DNA of 64,000 bases from Lentzea terrae (GCF_003265345.1 NZ_QFWW01000002.1:364690-428689); one strand, 5' to 3'. Positions 34,276 through 43,663 are shown, numbered from the stretch's first letter. Notes: a model not told the origin generated them from the sequence alone. Program-made: numbers and translations.

Positions 34276-35756
34276 AGCCGCAGCATCTGCTTGCCCGCCA
34301 GCGAAGACCGGTCGAACGTCGTCATGTCCAGCAGCGCCTTGAACCGCTGCTTCGTCACGGCCTTCGGGTAGGCGAACTCGCGCAGCCCGTCCTCACCGTG
34401 GATGCGCCCGAACCCGGAGTCGCCCACGCCGCCGAACGGCAGCCCGGGAATCGCCGCGTAGGTCAGCACCGCGTTGATCGACACCATGCCGACCCGCAGC
34501 TCCCGCGCCAGCTCCTCGCCGCGCGACTTCGAGAACACCGCTGCGCCCAGCCCGTACTTCGACTGGTTCGCGAGCCGCACGCCCTCCAGCGCGTTGGGCA
34601 CCCGGTTGATCACCACGGTCGGTCCGAACGTCTCCTCGGTGATCGCCAGCGAGTCCTCCGGCACGTCCGTCAGCACGACCGGCTCGACGTACGGCGGCCT
34701 GATCGACTCCGGCCCACCGACCAGCGCCTTGCCACCGCGGTCCAGCGCGTCCTGCACGTGCTCGCGGATGATCTCCACCTGCGACGGCATCGTGATCGGC
34801 CCGAGGTTCGCGCTCGGCTCGCCACCCGGCTTGAGCTTGCGCGCCCGCTTCACCGCGATCTCGATGAACTCGTCGGCCACGTCCTCGGCCACGTACACGC
34901 GCTCCACGCCCGCGCACGTCTGACCGGCGTTCGACACGGCGCCCCACATCGCGGCCTCGGCAGCGGCGACCAGGTCGGCGTCGGAGTCGACGATCAACGC
35001 GTCCTTGCCACCGCACTCGACCAGCACCGGCGTCAACGTCTGAGCGCACGCCGCCATGACCTTCTTGCCGGTCCGCGTGGAGCCGGTGAACGCGAGCTTG
35101 TCGACGCCGGCCGCACACAGCGCCGCGCCCGTCTCGCCGAAGCCCGTCACGACCTGGAAGACCGGGTACTCCGGTACCGCCTCGCTGAACGTCGACGCGA
35201 GGAACGTGCCCACACCCGGCGTGAACTCGGAAGGCTTGAACACCACGGCGTTGCCCGCGGCGAGCGCGTACGAGATCGAACCCATCGGCGTGTGCGCGGG
35301 GTAGTTCCACGGCCCGATGACGCCGATGACACCCAACGGCCGGTATTCCAACGTCGCCGCGTGGTTGAACATCAGCATGCCCGAGGAGACCCGGCGCTTG
35401 CCCAGCACGCGGCCCGCGTGCCGCGACGCCCAGTGCAGGTGGTCCATCACCAGCGCGATCTCGACGCGGGAGTCGTCGGCGGGCTTGCCGGTCTCCGCGC
35501 TGATCAACGCGACGAACTCGTCGGCGCGTTTCGACAGGACTCTGCGCCACGCGTCGAGCTTGGTCTTGCGCCCCTCGAACCCGAGGCCTGCCCACCACGC
35601 GAAGGCCTCGCGCGCCGAGGACACCGCGTCCTCGACCTCGGCCGCCGTGTGGATCGGGTGATGCGCGACGACCTCGCCCGTGCGCGGGTCCAGTGAAGCG
35701 AACCGCCGCTGCTCGCCATCGGCCGACAGCGCGCTGTCCGAAGCGGTCTGCGTCAT
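34251..35756 (-). CDS. NAD(P)-dependent aldehyde dehydrogenase (GabD2-like)
   Basis: A 501-residue ALDH oxidising an aldehyde to the acid. Motifs: GPWNYP (Asn151), FKPSEFTPG, FTGSTRTGKKV, general base Glu247 in LVECGGKDA, nucleophile Cys281 in NAGQTCAGVER, and EETFGPTVV. Sequence and length resemble the succinate-semialdehyde dehydrogenase GabD2 group, but the substrate is not certain. It stands alone between a terminator and a lipoprotein gene. Confidence 0.9.
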   Translation of the reverse strand: MTQTASDSALSADGEQRRFASLDPRTGEVVAHHPIHTAAEVEDAVSSAREAFAWWAGLGFEGRKTKLDAWRRVLSKRADEFVALISAETGKPADDSRVEIALVMDHLHWASRHAGRVLGKRRVSSGMLMFNHAATLEYRPLGVIGVIGPWNYPAHTPMGSISYALAAGNAVVFKPSEFTPGVGTFLASTFSEAVPEYPVFQVVTGFGETGAALCAAGVDKLAFTGSTRTGKKVMAACAQTLTPVLVECGGKDALIVDSDADLVAAAEAAMWGAVSNAGQTCAGVERVYVAEDVADEFIEIAVKRARKLKPGGEPSANLGPITMPSQVEIIREHVQDALDRGGKALVGGPESIRPPYVEPVVLTDVPEDSLAITEETFGPTVVINRVPNALEGVRLANQSKYGLGAAVFSKSRGEELARELRVGMVSINAVLTYAAIPGLPFGGVGDSGFGRIHGEDGLREFAYPKAVTKQRFKALLDMTTFDRSSLAGKQMLRLARMLFGR

Positions 35757-35842
35757 GGGCCCTCCCGGGTACTCGCCAGTAACCTTGACACTAACGCGTA
35801 CTTGAGGAACTTTCAGCCCCCGCCTGGCCTCGCCCGGCCACG

Positions 35843-36874
35843 TCAGGCACTGGGCAGGCTCGGGAGCACGGCCTTGGCGAACGCCTGCGTCGCCTGGCAG
35901 CGGTCCAGCTGGTTCTCCTTCTGAGCCCCGATCGAGAACTCGGCGACCTCACCCGCGTCGCTCGAGTCCTTCGTGCGGACCACGATCAGGTCGCACGTCG
36001 GGAAGGGACCCTCCTTGAGTACCTGGTAGCCCTTCACCCCACCACCGAGGTCGACCTCGACCGACTTCGGGTCGAACTTGCCGTCCTTCGGGATGCGCGC
36101 CGTCTTGAACTCGAGCTCCATCTGCCCGTTCTGCGCGTACCACGAGCACTTGTGCAGACCGAACGGCAGCGACCGCGGCGAGGCGCCGAGAACGGGCGCG
36201 AGCGTCGCCTTGTCGACGACCGTGCACGGGTCGAGTTCGACCGGCGAGCCCTTGGGCGGCGTGTACTTCTGCGGGTTGCCCCGAGCCTTGCGGACCGCGC
36301 CCTCGAGCACCTTGCGCCCCGGCTCGCACGGCTCGGCCGCCTGGTCGCCGGTGCCGGTGGTCACCTGGACGCGCAGGGCCTGTGCCGGGTTCTCCTGCGT
36401 CACCACGGTGATGAAGCACGACGACGTCAGCTTCTGCTCGCCGCTCTTCAGGCCGGCAAGCTGCTTGGTCGCGTTCTTGAGGTCCGAGGACGTCAGCGTG
36501 TAGCCGACGTCCAGCGTGATCCCGAGGTTCTTGCCCGCCTTGTCCTTCATGTAGTTGGAGCAGCGCGTGTAGTAGCTGCTCGAGTACTTCGAGGGCGTGC
36601 CGACCGTCTGCAGCACGTCCTTGTCGATCAACGCGCACGGGTTGACCAGCCGCATCCGCTCGGCGGCGAACGCCGGGTCGACCGGCTTGTTCGGCTGCGC
36701 GGACGGCTTGGCCGACGGGTCGGTCGAGCTCGCATCCGCTCCCGCCTGCACGGTGCGGCGCGGCGAGTGGTGTTTGGCGAGACCGGGACCAGTCGCACAG
36801 CCGGCCGTCAGCACGGCAGCGGCGGCGACCACAGCCATGGCACGCGTGGCACGAAAACGGAGCACGACGTGCAC
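35843..36874 (-). CDS. Secreted lipoprotein with duplicated DUF3558-like domain
   Basis: A lipoprotein of about 343 residues. The signal (RATRAMAVVAAAAVLTAGC) ends in a lipobox. Two similar halves follow, each opening with a Cys-containing start (LVNPCALIDKDVLQTVG and LDPCTVVDKATLAPVLG) and holding further Cys pairs, suggesting a tandem DUF3558-type fold. Function unknown. I chose GTG 36874 (AAAGG upstream); the frame extends to 36928. Confidence 0.7.
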   Translation of the reverse strand: MHVVLRFRATRAMAVVAAAAVLTAGCATGPGLAKHHSPRRTVQAGADASSTDPSAKPSAQPNKPVDPAFAAERMRLVNPCALIDKDVLQTVGTPSKYSSSYYTRCSNYMKDKAGKNLGITLDVGYTLTSSDLKNATKQLAGLKSGEQKLTSSCFITVVTQENPAQALRVQVTTGTGDQAAEPCEPGRKVLEGAVRKARGNPQKYTPPKGSPVELDPCTVVDKATLAPVLGASPRSLPFGLHKCSWYAQNGQMELEFKTARIPKDGKFDPKSVEVDLGGGVKGYQVLKEGPFPTCDLIVVRTKDSSDAGEVAEFSIGAQKENQLDRCQATQAFAKAVLPSLPSA

Positions 36875-37005
36875 GGTAGCGACCTTTGCGGGCGTTCGTG
36901 GGCGGTACCCCGAGTTAGCCCGTGGCACGTGTCACCCTCCGCTACGGGAACGATTCAGAAGATCAACGCGCTGTACCGGGTGAAGACCCCGAGAGAAGGA
37001 GAGAC

Positions 37006-37098
37006 GTGGTTAACCGAATTCGCCGCGCATTCAACTGGCTCGACGCGTGGACGATCGAGGCCTTCAACCCTGTTTACCCAGGTCGTCCCCAGTCGTAG
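37006..37098 (+). CDS. Candidate 30-residue small protein
   Basis: GTG 37006 follows a very good ribosome site (GAAGGAGA, about 6 nt away) and opens a 30-codon frame with the residues NRIRRAFNWLDAWTIEAFNP in its first two-thirds. The peptide is rich in aromatic and basic residues and could form an amphipathic helix. The frame ends inside the 3' end of the convergent small membrane protein gene. No family is recognised; evidence is only the ribosome site and composition. Confidence 0.4.
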   Translation: MVNRIRRAFNWLDAWTIEAFNPVYPGRPQS

Positions 37099-37309
37099 CC
37101 GGCTTCGTGAACTGCGGCCGCAGCGTCGCCCACGCGGCGAACACCGCCGCCAGCACCACCATGGCGACGCCGGCCCACAGGTTGATGTTGACCCCTTCGG
37201 CCTTCCTGAGGTCGTCGTCGGACGTGAAACCGACCCCGACGACGACGAGTACAACGCCGTACAGACCGAAGAGGAAAGCGATGATCAATCGCAGGTCGAA
37301 CAACCTCAT
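37064..37309 (-). CDS. Small two-helix membrane protein, symporter-linked
   Basis: An 81-residue protein with two membrane helices (LIIAFLFGLYGVVLVVVGVGF and LWAGVAMVVLAAVFAAWATL) joined by a charged loop. It lies 11 bp downstream of the SSS symporter gene on the same strand. Small helper proteins accompany several SSS symporters (for example YjcH with ActP), so it may be an accessory subunit. Confidence 0.75.
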   Translation of the reverse strand: MRLFDLRLIIAFLFGLYGVVLVVVGVGFTSDDDLRKAEGVNINLWAGVAMVVLAAVFAAWATLRPQFTKPATTGDDLGKQG

Positions 37310-37320
37310 GACGGCCTCCC

Positions 37321-39012
37321 TCAGCCGAAGATGACGTAGAGAACGGTCGTCAGCGCCAGCACTCCGCCGCCGAGCAGGGCGGGCGAGCGGTACCAGCCCG
37401 CGTCCTCACCGGTGGTGGAGTGCGACCGGTCTTCCTTGGGCGTCAGGCTGTACACCAGTCCGACCAGCTCGCTGTCCGGCTTCGGCCGCGTGACGAGGCT
37501 GACCGCGACGCTCACAACGACGTCCACCGCGAACGCGAGACCCGCACCGAGGAAGCTCGCGCCCTGGCCGGGCAGTTCCAGCCACTTGATGCCGAACGAC
37601 GGCTCCGAGATCGCGTAGACGAACATCGCGGTGAACGTGCCCGCGAGCAGACCCACCCAGCCCGCGGTGGGCGTCATGCGCTTCCAGAACATGCCGACGA
37701 TGAACGTCGCGAACAACGGCGCGTTGAAGAACGAGAACAGCGCCTGGATGTAGTCCATGATGTTGGACCCGCCGAGCGCCGCCGCGATGAACGCCGTGCC
37801 GATCGCGAGCACGCACGCGCCGACCGTGGCCAACCGTCCGACGCGCAGGTAGTACTCGTCGGGCCGGTCTTTCTTGATGTAGTCCTGCCACAGGTCGTAG
37901 GTGAAGACCGTGTTGAACGAGCTGACGTTCGCCGCCACACCGGCCATGAAGCTCGCCAGCAGACCCGTGATCGCGATCCCGAGGATGCCGTTGGGCAGCA
38001 GGTCGCGCATCAGCAATGGCAGCACGTTGTTGTAGACCACCCCGCTGCTCGTGTCGCCCGCCTTGAGCTGCGCCATCTCCGGCACGATCACCGCGGCGAT
38101 GATGCCAGGAATGATGATGATCGCCGGGATGAGCGCCTTCGGGTACGCACCGATGATCGGCGTGCGCTTGGCCGCCGACATCGACTTCGCGCTCATCGCG
38201 CGCTGCACCTCGGCGAAGTTCGTCGTCCAATAACCGAACGACAGCACGAAGCCGAGCCCGAACACCAACCCGACGACGCTCCACACAGGACTGTCGAGGC
38301 CGGTGAGTTCCGTCGCGGGCCAGGCACTCAACTGCTCCTGGTCGGTGACCTTCTCGACCAGTCCCTGCCAGCCGCCGACCTTGATCAGGCCGACGATCGT
38401 GAGCGGCGCCAGCGCGGCCACGATGACGAAGAACTGCAGCACCTCGTTGTAGATCGCGGCGCTGAGGCCACCGAGTGCCGTGTACGCGAGCACCACCATC
38501 GCGGCGACCACTATGGACACCGGCAGTGGCCACCCGAGCAGCGCGTCGATGATCACCGCGAGAGCGAACAGATTGATGCCCGCGATCAGGATCTGCGCAA
38601 CGGCGAAGCTGATGGCGTTGACGAGGTGTGCAGGCTTGCCGAAGCGCCGCAGCATGAACTCGGGAACGCTGCGCACCTTGGACCCGTAGTAGAACGGCAT
38701 CATCACGAGACCGAGGAACACCATCGCGGGGATGGCGCCGATCCAGTAGTAGTGCACCGTCGCCATGCCGTACTGCGCACCGTTGGCCGTCATGCCCATC
38801 AGCTCGAGCGCACCGAGGTTCGCGCTGATGAACGCGAGGCCGGTGACCCAGGCCGGCAGTGATCGCCCGGACAGCAGGAAGTCGAGGCTGGAGCTCACGG
38901 ATCGCCGTGCCATCACGCCGATGCCGAGCACCACAACGAAGTAGATGACGAGCAACGCGTAGTCGATCGGCCCCGCGTCGAGCCGCAGGTCCGCCTCGGC
39001 CAACACTCGCAC
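37321..39012 (-). CDS. Sodium:solute symporter (SSS/SLC5 family)
   Basis: About 563 residues with 13-14 transmembrane helices in the LeuT-type fold. Hallmarks are FLLSGRSLPAWVTGLAFISANLGALELMG split over helices 1-2, SKVRSVPEFMLRRFG, ALGGLSAAIYNEVLQF and the conserved segment around VSSFNTVFTYDLW. It resembles vSGLT-type sugar symporters, but the solute is not certain. The start at GTG 39012 follows GGGAGG by about 6 nt; the longer frame lacks a good site. Confidence 0.9.
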   Translation of the reverse strand: MRVLAEADLRLDAGPIDYALLVIYFVVVLGIGVMARRSVSSSLDFLLSGRSLPAWVTGLAFISANLGALELMGMTANGAQYGMATVHYYWIGAIPAMVFLGLVMMPFYYGSKVRSVPEFMLRRFGKPAHLVNAISFAVAQILIAGINLFALAVIIDALLGWPLPVSIVVAAMVVLAYTALGGLSAAIYNEVLQFFVIVAALAPLTIVGLIKVGGWQGLVEKVTDQEQLSAWPATELTGLDSPVWSVVGLVFGLGFVLSFGYWTTNFAEVQRAMSAKSMSAAKRTPIIGAYPKALIPAIIIIPGIIAAVIVPEMAQLKAGDTSSGVVYNNVLPLLMRDLLPNGILGIAITGLLASFMAGVAANVSSFNTVFTYDLWQDYIKKDRPDEYYLRVGRLATVGACVLAIGTAFIAAALGGSNIMDYIQALFSFFNAPLFATFIVGMFWKRMTPTAGWVGLLAGTFTAMFVYAISEPSFGIKWLELPGQGASFLGAGLAFAVDVVVSVAVSLVTRPKPDSELVGLVYSLTPKEDRSHSTTGEDAGWYRSPALLGGGVLALTTVLYVIFG

Positions 39013-39181
39013 GGCCCACCTCCCAGACTTCCACAAAGTCCAACATGAACGACCAGGAGGGAACGTTACTCCAGGTGCGCGACTTCTTACCCCGCGTGCG
39101 TGATCACGAAACCACGAGGCGCGATGGGGCGCTCATCAGAAATGGGATGCGTTGGGATACGGCGTTGCGGAGACTCACCTG

Positions 39182-39769
39182 GTGACCGATCACGAGCAGA
39201 TGGCTTGGCTCTGTCCGTTGTGCCGCGCGGTGAGCGTGGGCTGCAGCGACGACCGGGACGAACTCTGCACCTCATGTCGATTGCGGCCGGACTGGGAAGC
39301 GCTGCCCCAGGCCGTGCGCGACGAGATCGGCGAGATGGTCGACGCGGACAGGGTGATCCCGTCGGGTTACCGGCTGGCGGAACTGGACGGTTACCAGCGC
39401 CCGACCATGACCTACATGATCATGGCTTCATACCGCAACGGAGTGCGGAAGCGGACCTGTTCCTGCGCGGAGACCGAGCACGGCCAGGTGGGCTGGACAT
39501 GCCCGTCGTGCGACCGGCCGCTCTTGGGCTGCGACGAGACCTGGGGCGAAATCTGCGCCCCCTGTCGCTCAGCGCCCGACTGGGAAGCGCTGCCGGAGGC
39601 CGTGCGGGACGAGGTCAGCGCAATTGCCGAAGCCGGCGACGTGACATCTGCGGTCTACCGGTTGCGGGATCTCGACCACAACCGGCTCGACACCTTCGCC
39701 TACACGCTCATGGTGGTCTATCAGAACAGCCGGAACTCGTCCGGCTCGATCCCGCGCAACGCGTCGTAG
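39182..39769 (+). CDS. Tandem zinc-ribbon protein of unknown function
   Basis: A 195-residue protein built from two copies of one module about 96 residues apart. Each has a zinc ribbon (CPLC 11-14 with CTSC 29-32; CPSC 107-110 with CAPC 125-128), then DWEALPxAVRDE and a predicted helical/strand segment ending in YxLMVVYQN or YMIMASYRN. An extra CSC pair (93-95) precedes module 2. No known domain is recognised beyond the ribbons. GTG 39182 follows GGAGA. Its last 49 bp overlap nucS on the other strand. Confidence 0.75.
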   Translation: MTDHEQMAWLCPLCRAVSVGCSDDRDELCTSCRLRPDWEALPQAVRDEIGEMVDADRVIPSGYRLAELDGYQRPTMTYMIMASYRNGVRKRTCSCAETEHGQVGWTCPSCDRPLLGCDETWGEICAPCRSAPDWEALPEAVRDEVSAIAEAGDVTSAVYRLRDLDHNRLDTFAYTLMVVYQNSRNSSGSIPRNAS

Positions 39770-40380
39770 TCCAGCACCACGCACCGGATCCCGCGGTCCT
39801 CGGCCAGCACCCGAGCCTGCGGCTTGATCTGCTGCGCCGCGAACACACCCTGCACCGGCGCGAGCAGCGGGTCGCGGTTGAGCAGCTCCAGGTACCGGGT
39901 CAGCTGCTCGACGCCGTCGATCTCCCCGCGCCGCTTGATCTCCACGGCGACCGAGACCCCGGACGCGTCGCGGCACATCAGGTCGACCGGGCCGATGGCG
40001 GTCGGGAACTCGCGGCGCACCAGGGTCCAGCCGTCGCCGAGGGTCGTGACGTGCTCGGCGAGCAGCTTCTGCAGGTCGGCTTCGACGCCGTCCTTCTGCA
40101 GGCCGGGTTCCGGGCCCAGCTCGTGCTTGGAGTCGTGCAGCACCTCGTCGAGGGTGATGATCAGCTTCTCCCCCGCCTTGTTCTGGACTGTCCAGATGTC
40201 CGGGTCCTCGATCAGCCAGCAGGGCGGGCTCATCCAGTTCAACGGCTTGTAGGCGCGGTCGTCGGAGTGGATCGACACCGACCCGTCGGCCTTGATCAGC
40301 AGCAGTCGCTGAGCCATGGGCAGATGGGCGGTGAGTCGGCCTACGTAGTCGACCTGGCAGCGAGCGATGACGAGACGCAC
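39721..40380 (-). CDS. nucS: Mismatch-specific endonuclease NucS/EndoMS
   Basis: NucS cuts both strands at mismatches and replaces MutS/MutL mismatch repair in most actinobacteria. The 219-residue protein has an N-terminal DNA-binding domain ([25 protein letters not shown]) and a C-terminal RecB-like nuclease core ([30 protein letters not shown]). In mycobacteria the enzyme depends on the beta clamp. It lies near the murA/atpC block, as in M. tuberculosis. Confidence 0.95.
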   Translation of the reverse strand: MRLVIARCQVDYVGRLTAHLPMAQRLLLIKADGSVSIHSDDRAYKPLNWMSPPCWLIEDPDIWTVQNKAGEKLIITLDEVLHDSKHELGPEPGLQKDGVEADLQKLLAEHVTTLGDGWTLVRREFPTAIGPVDLMCRDASGVSVAVEIKRRGEIDGVEQLTRYLELLNRDPLLAPVQGVFAAQQIKPQARVLAEDRGIRCVVLDYDALRGIEPDEFRLF

Positions 40381-40434
40381 CGCGACAGGCTACGGGGTGT
40401 GTCCAGAAACGAGGCGTTAGGTACGGTCCGTGGC

Positions 40435-40971
40435 GTGGAGAACCTCGGCAGCCGTCAGGTGTACGCGAACCCGTGGATGACCGTCCGCGAGGACGAGATC
40501 CAGCGCGCCGACGGCACCACCGGCATTTACGGCGTCGTCGACAAGCCGGACTTCGCGCTGATCATCCCGCTGGACGGCGAACGCGTGCGGCTCGTCGAGC
40601 AGTTCCGCTACCCGATCGGCTTGCGACGCTGGGAGTTCCCCCAGGGCACCGCGCCGGACCGCGCCGACTCCGACCCGCTGGAACTCGCCACGCGCGAGCT
40701 CCGCGAGGAGACGGGACTGCGCGCCGGCCGGATGATCGAACTGGGCCTGATCGACGTGGCGCCGGGCATGTCGTCGCAGCGCGGACGGGTGTTCCTCGCG
40801 ACCGAGCTGACCGAGGGCTTCCACGAGCGGGAGCACGAGGAGCAGGACATGCGCTCGGCGTGGTTCCCGCGCGCCGACTTCGAGACGATGATCGCCAAGG
40901 GCGAGATCACCGACGCCCAGTCGATCGCCGCCTACACGCTGCTCCTGCTGCACGAGCACGCTCAACCCTGA
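40435..40971 (+). CDS. Nudix hydrolase, ADP-ribose pyrophosphatase-like
   Basis: A 178-residue Nudix protein with N-terminal SRQVYANPWMTVREDEI, a WEFPQGT entry and a Nudix helix ending in RELREETGL. Position E of the Gx5Ex7REUxEExGU box is Ser here (SDPLELATRE), so the box is slightly degenerate. Members hydrolyse ADP-ribose or other nucleoside diphosphate derivatives. GTG 40435 has no ribosome site; TAGGTA about 12 nt upstream suggests a leaderless or near-leaderless mRNA. Confidence 0.88.
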   Translation: MENLGSRQVYANPWMTVREDEIQRADGTTGIYGVVDKPDFALIIPLDGERVRLVEQFRYPIGLRRWEFPQGTAPDRADSDPLELATRELREETGLRAGRMIELGLIDVAPGMSSQRGRVFLATELTEGFHEREHEEQDMRSAWFPRADFETMIAKGEITDAQSIAAYTLLLLHEHAQP

Positions 40972-41885
40972 AACGCCGCGCGGTAGGCGTTCGGCGAGGT
41001 GCCGGCGATCCGCTTGAACCTGTCGCGGAACGCCGTGGCCGACCCGAACCCGACACGGCTCGCGATCAGCTCCACCGGTTGGTTCGTGGTCTCCAGCAGG
41101 TGCTGCGCCTGCCGGACCCGCGCCCGGTGCAGCCACTGCAACGGCGTCGTGCCGGTCTGCTCCCGAAACCTGCGGTTCAACGTCCGCGTGCTCATGCCGG
41201 CCTGTTTCGCCACGTCGTCCAACGTCAGATCGCGCACGGCGTTGGCCTCCATCCACCGCAGCACGGGTTCGAGCTGCGCCCCCTGCGGCTTGACCGGCGG
41301 CGTGACGATGAACTGCGCCTGCCCGCCTTCGCGCTCAAGGGGCATCACGGCGAACCGCGCCGCATCGGCCGCCACCGCCGACCCGTGATCGCGCCGGATC
41401 ATGTGCAGACACAGGTCCAGCCCGGCCGCGGCACCAGCGGACGTCAGGAACTGCCCGTTGTCGACGTAGAGCACGTCCGGGTCGACCTCCAGCGCCGGAA
41501 ACCGTGCCGCCAACTCCTCGGCTCCGAGCCAGTGCGTGGTCACCCGCAGCCCGTCCAGCAGCCCGGTCGCCGCGAACACGAACGCGCCCGTGCAGATCGA
41601 CGCAATGCGCGCGCCTCTCGCCGCAGCCTGCCGCAGCGCCGCGATGAGCGCCTTGGGAACCTGCATGGCCGGATCATGTCCCGGCAGCACTATTGTGTCC
41701 ACTTCGGACAGCAACTCCAGTCCGTGCGGCACTTTCAGCTGAAAGCAGCTCGCATCGACAGTCCTCTTCGGACCGCAGACCCGGACCCGGTACCGCCCGG
41801 TCCAGTTGAAGGCGTCCACCGGAGTCGCGAAGTCGAACGGGACGACGCTGTCCATCGCTACCACTGCCACCTCGTGCACGTGCAC
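40962..41885 (-). CDS. GlxA-type AraC regulator with DJ-1/PfpI domain
   Basis: About 307 residues. The N-terminal DJ-1/PfpI-like domain (VDTIVLPGHDP, SICTGAFVFAATGLLDGLR, TTHW) serves as sensor, and the C-terminal AraC double helix-turn-helix (LTLDDVAKQAGMSTRTLNRR, IASRVGFGSATAFRDRFKR) binds DNA. The divergent gene 104 bp away encodes a stand-alone DJ-1/PfpI enzyme, the likely target. I prefer GTG 41885; the frame reaches 41921. It overlaps the Nudix gene end by 10 bp. Confidence 0.9.
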   Translation of the reverse strand: MHVHEVAVVAMDSVVPFDFATPVDAFNWTGRYRVRVCGPKRTVDASCFQLKVPHGLELLSEVDTIVLPGHDPAMQVPKALIAALRQAAARGARIASICTGAFVFAATGLLDGLRVTTHWLGAEELAARFPALEVDPDVLYVDNGQFLTSAGAAAGLDLCLHMIRRDHGSAVAADAARFAVMPLEREGGQAQFIVTPPVKPQGAQLEPVLRWMEANAVRDLTLDDVAKQAGMSTRTLNRRFREQTGTTPLQWLHRARVRQAQHLLETTNQPVELIASRVGFGSATAFRDRFKRIAGTSPNAYRAAFQG

Positions 41886-41988
41886 CACCGTAGCTGGCGA
41901 GAATCCGTTGGAACATGGCATTCCAGCCAGTTCTCCCGGCCGCCGCCCGCTCCTACCGTCGTGATCACCGACAAGCAGGGAGGGGCGA

Positions 41989-42564
41989 ATGCTCGCTCAG
42001 GTGGTGTTGTTCGACGGCTTTGACCCGTTGGACGTGATCGGCCCGTACGAAACGCTGACCGCGGCCGGAGTCAGGGCCGAACTCGTCACAGCGGAAGGGC
42101 CACGAGAGGTCCCGGCCGGGATGAACCTGCTCTCGCTCAAGGCAACCGCCCTGCTCGACCCGGACGCCGACATCATCGTCGTACCCGGCGCGGCCGCCCT
42201 CCAGGAGGACGAGACGATCGCGCTGCTCAGCAAGGCCACGGCCACTCTCGCACCCGCACTGACCCACAAGAACACCATCGCCACCGTGTGCGGTGGATCG
42301 CTGGTGCTGGCCATGGCCGGCTTGATCAAGGGCCGCAACGCGACCACGAACCACCTCGGCCTGCACGCGCTGGAGTCCATGGGCGTCAACGCCATCCGCG
42401 CGAGAATCGTCGACGACGGCAACCTGGTCACCGCCGCCGGCGTCAGTTCGGGCATCGACCTCGGCCTCTACCTCGTAGAACGCGAGATCGGCCCCCAGCG
42501 AGCGCTCGAAGTCGAGCAACTCTTCGCCCACGAACGCCGCGGCACCGCCTGGAGGACCGCGTGA
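41989..42564 (+). CDS. DJ-1/PfpI family protein
   Basis: A 191-residue protein with FDGFDPLDVIGPYETL (acidic residue near the active site), IIVVPGAAAL, the nucleophile elbow TVCGGSLVLAMAGL (Cys about 101) and TTNHLGLHAL. This resembles isonitrile-hydratase/ThiJ-like members; the substrate is unknown. GGGAGG precedes the ATG. It overlaps the next gene by four bases and is divergent from the GlxA regulator. Confidence 0.88.
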   Translation: MLAQVVLFDGFDPLDVIGPYETLTAAGVRAELVTAEGPREVPAGMNLLSLKATALLDPDADIIVVPGAAALQEDETIALLSKATATLAPALTHKNTIATVCGGSLVLAMAGLIKGRNATTNHLGLHALESMGVNAIRARIVDDGNLVTAAGVSSGIDLGLYLVEREIGPQRALEVEQLFAHERRGTAWRTA

Positions 42565-42968
42565 GCAAGCTCTTCCTCTCACTCCACGTCCTGGCCGCCA
42601 TCATCGCCATCGGCCCGGTCACCGTCGCCGCCAGCATGTTCCCCAAAGCCGTCACCAACAACGGCAACCCCGAACTCCTGCACCGCATCTGCCGCGTCTA
42701 CGCACTGATCGGCATCTCGGTACCGGTCTTCGGGTTCGCGACGGCCGGCGTGATGGGCGTGACCGGCCACCCCTGGGTGATCGTCTCGATCGCGCTCACC
42801 ACCGCCGCCGCGTTCGTGCTCGCCCTGAAAATCCTGCCCGGCCAGGAGAAGGCCATCAAAACCAACGACATCAAGCACCTGGCCATGTACACCGGCGCAT
42901 TCAACCTGCTCTGGGCCACCGTGACCGTGCTGATGATCCTCCGGCCCGGATCCACCACCGGGGCCTAG
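42561..42968 (+). CDS. Four-helix membrane protein, DUF2269-like
   Basis: A 135-residue integral membrane protein with four helices; the first starts at FLSLHVLAAIIAIGPVTVAAS, as in DUF2269 proteins. GTG 42561 overlaps the stop of the DJ-1 gene, so they form an operon. Function unknown. Confidence 0.8.
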   Translation: MSKLFLSLHVLAAIIAIGPVTVAASMFPKAVTNNGNPELLHRICRVYALIGISVPVFGFATAGVMGVTGHPWVIVSIALTTAAAFVLALKILPGQEKAIKTNDIKHLAMYTGAFNLLWATVTVLMILRPGSTTGA

Positions 42969-43663
42969 CGCTGGCCGACCGGCCTCACCACGATCTCGTT
43001 CACGTCAACGGACTCGGGCTGCGCGACGGCGTACGCGATGGCTTCACCGATCGCGGAGGCCGGGATGGCGTTCTTCCGGTACTCCTCGATGAACTCCGCC
43101 GTCTCGGGGTGCGTGATGGTGTCGGCCAGCTCGGATTCCGTGACACCGGGCGAGATCACGGTGACCCGCAGGTCGGTCCGTTCCTGACGCAGCCCCTCGG
43201 ACAACGCCCGCACCGCGTACTTCGTCGCGCAGTACACGGCCGCGGTGGGCACGACCGAGTGCGCAGCGATGGAGGCGACGTTCACGACGTGGCCTCCATC
43301 GCGGAACAACGGCAGCACGGCGGCGAGACCGTTCAGCACACCGCGGATGTTCACGTCGACCATCCGGTCCCACTCGTCGACCTTCAGCGCGTCCAACGGG
43401 GACAAGGGCATCACGCCTGCGTTGTTCACCAGCACGTCAACGCGGCCGTACCGCTCGACCGCCGCGTCCACCCACGCCTGGAACGACTCACGCGATGTCA
43501 CGTCCAGCGGCGCGTGCGCTCCGCCGATCTCCTCGGCCAACGCCTCCAGCCGATCGACCCGGCGCGCCCCGAGGAACACCTGATGCCCGGCAGCCGCCAG
43601 GACGCGGGCCGCGGCCTCACCGATACCGCTGGAAGCTCCACTGATCAACACAACTTTGCTCAT
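42965..43663 (-). CDS. Short-chain dehydrogenase/reductase
   Basis: A 232-residue classical SDR: NAD(P) site GASSGIGEAA (about 8-17), NNAGVM, catalytic Ser in NVASIAAHS, and the YxxxK motif in VYCATKYAV. Arg in GARRVDRL suggests NADP preference. The substrate is unknown. Its stop overlaps the convergent membrane gene by four bases and it is divergent from the XRE regulator across a palindromic site, so it is the probable regulated gene. Confidence 0.92.
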   Translation of the reverse strand: MSKVVLISGASSGIGEAAARVLAAAGHQVFLGARRVDRLEALAEEIGGAHAPLDVTSRESFQAWVDAAVERYGRVDVLVNNAGVMPLSPLDALKVDEWDRMVDVNIRGVLNGLAAVLPLFRDGGHVVNVASIAAHSVVPTAAVYCATKYAVRALSEGLRQERTDLRVTVISPGVTESELADTITHPETAEFIEEYRKNAIPASAIGEAIAYAVAQPESVDVNEIVVRPVGQR

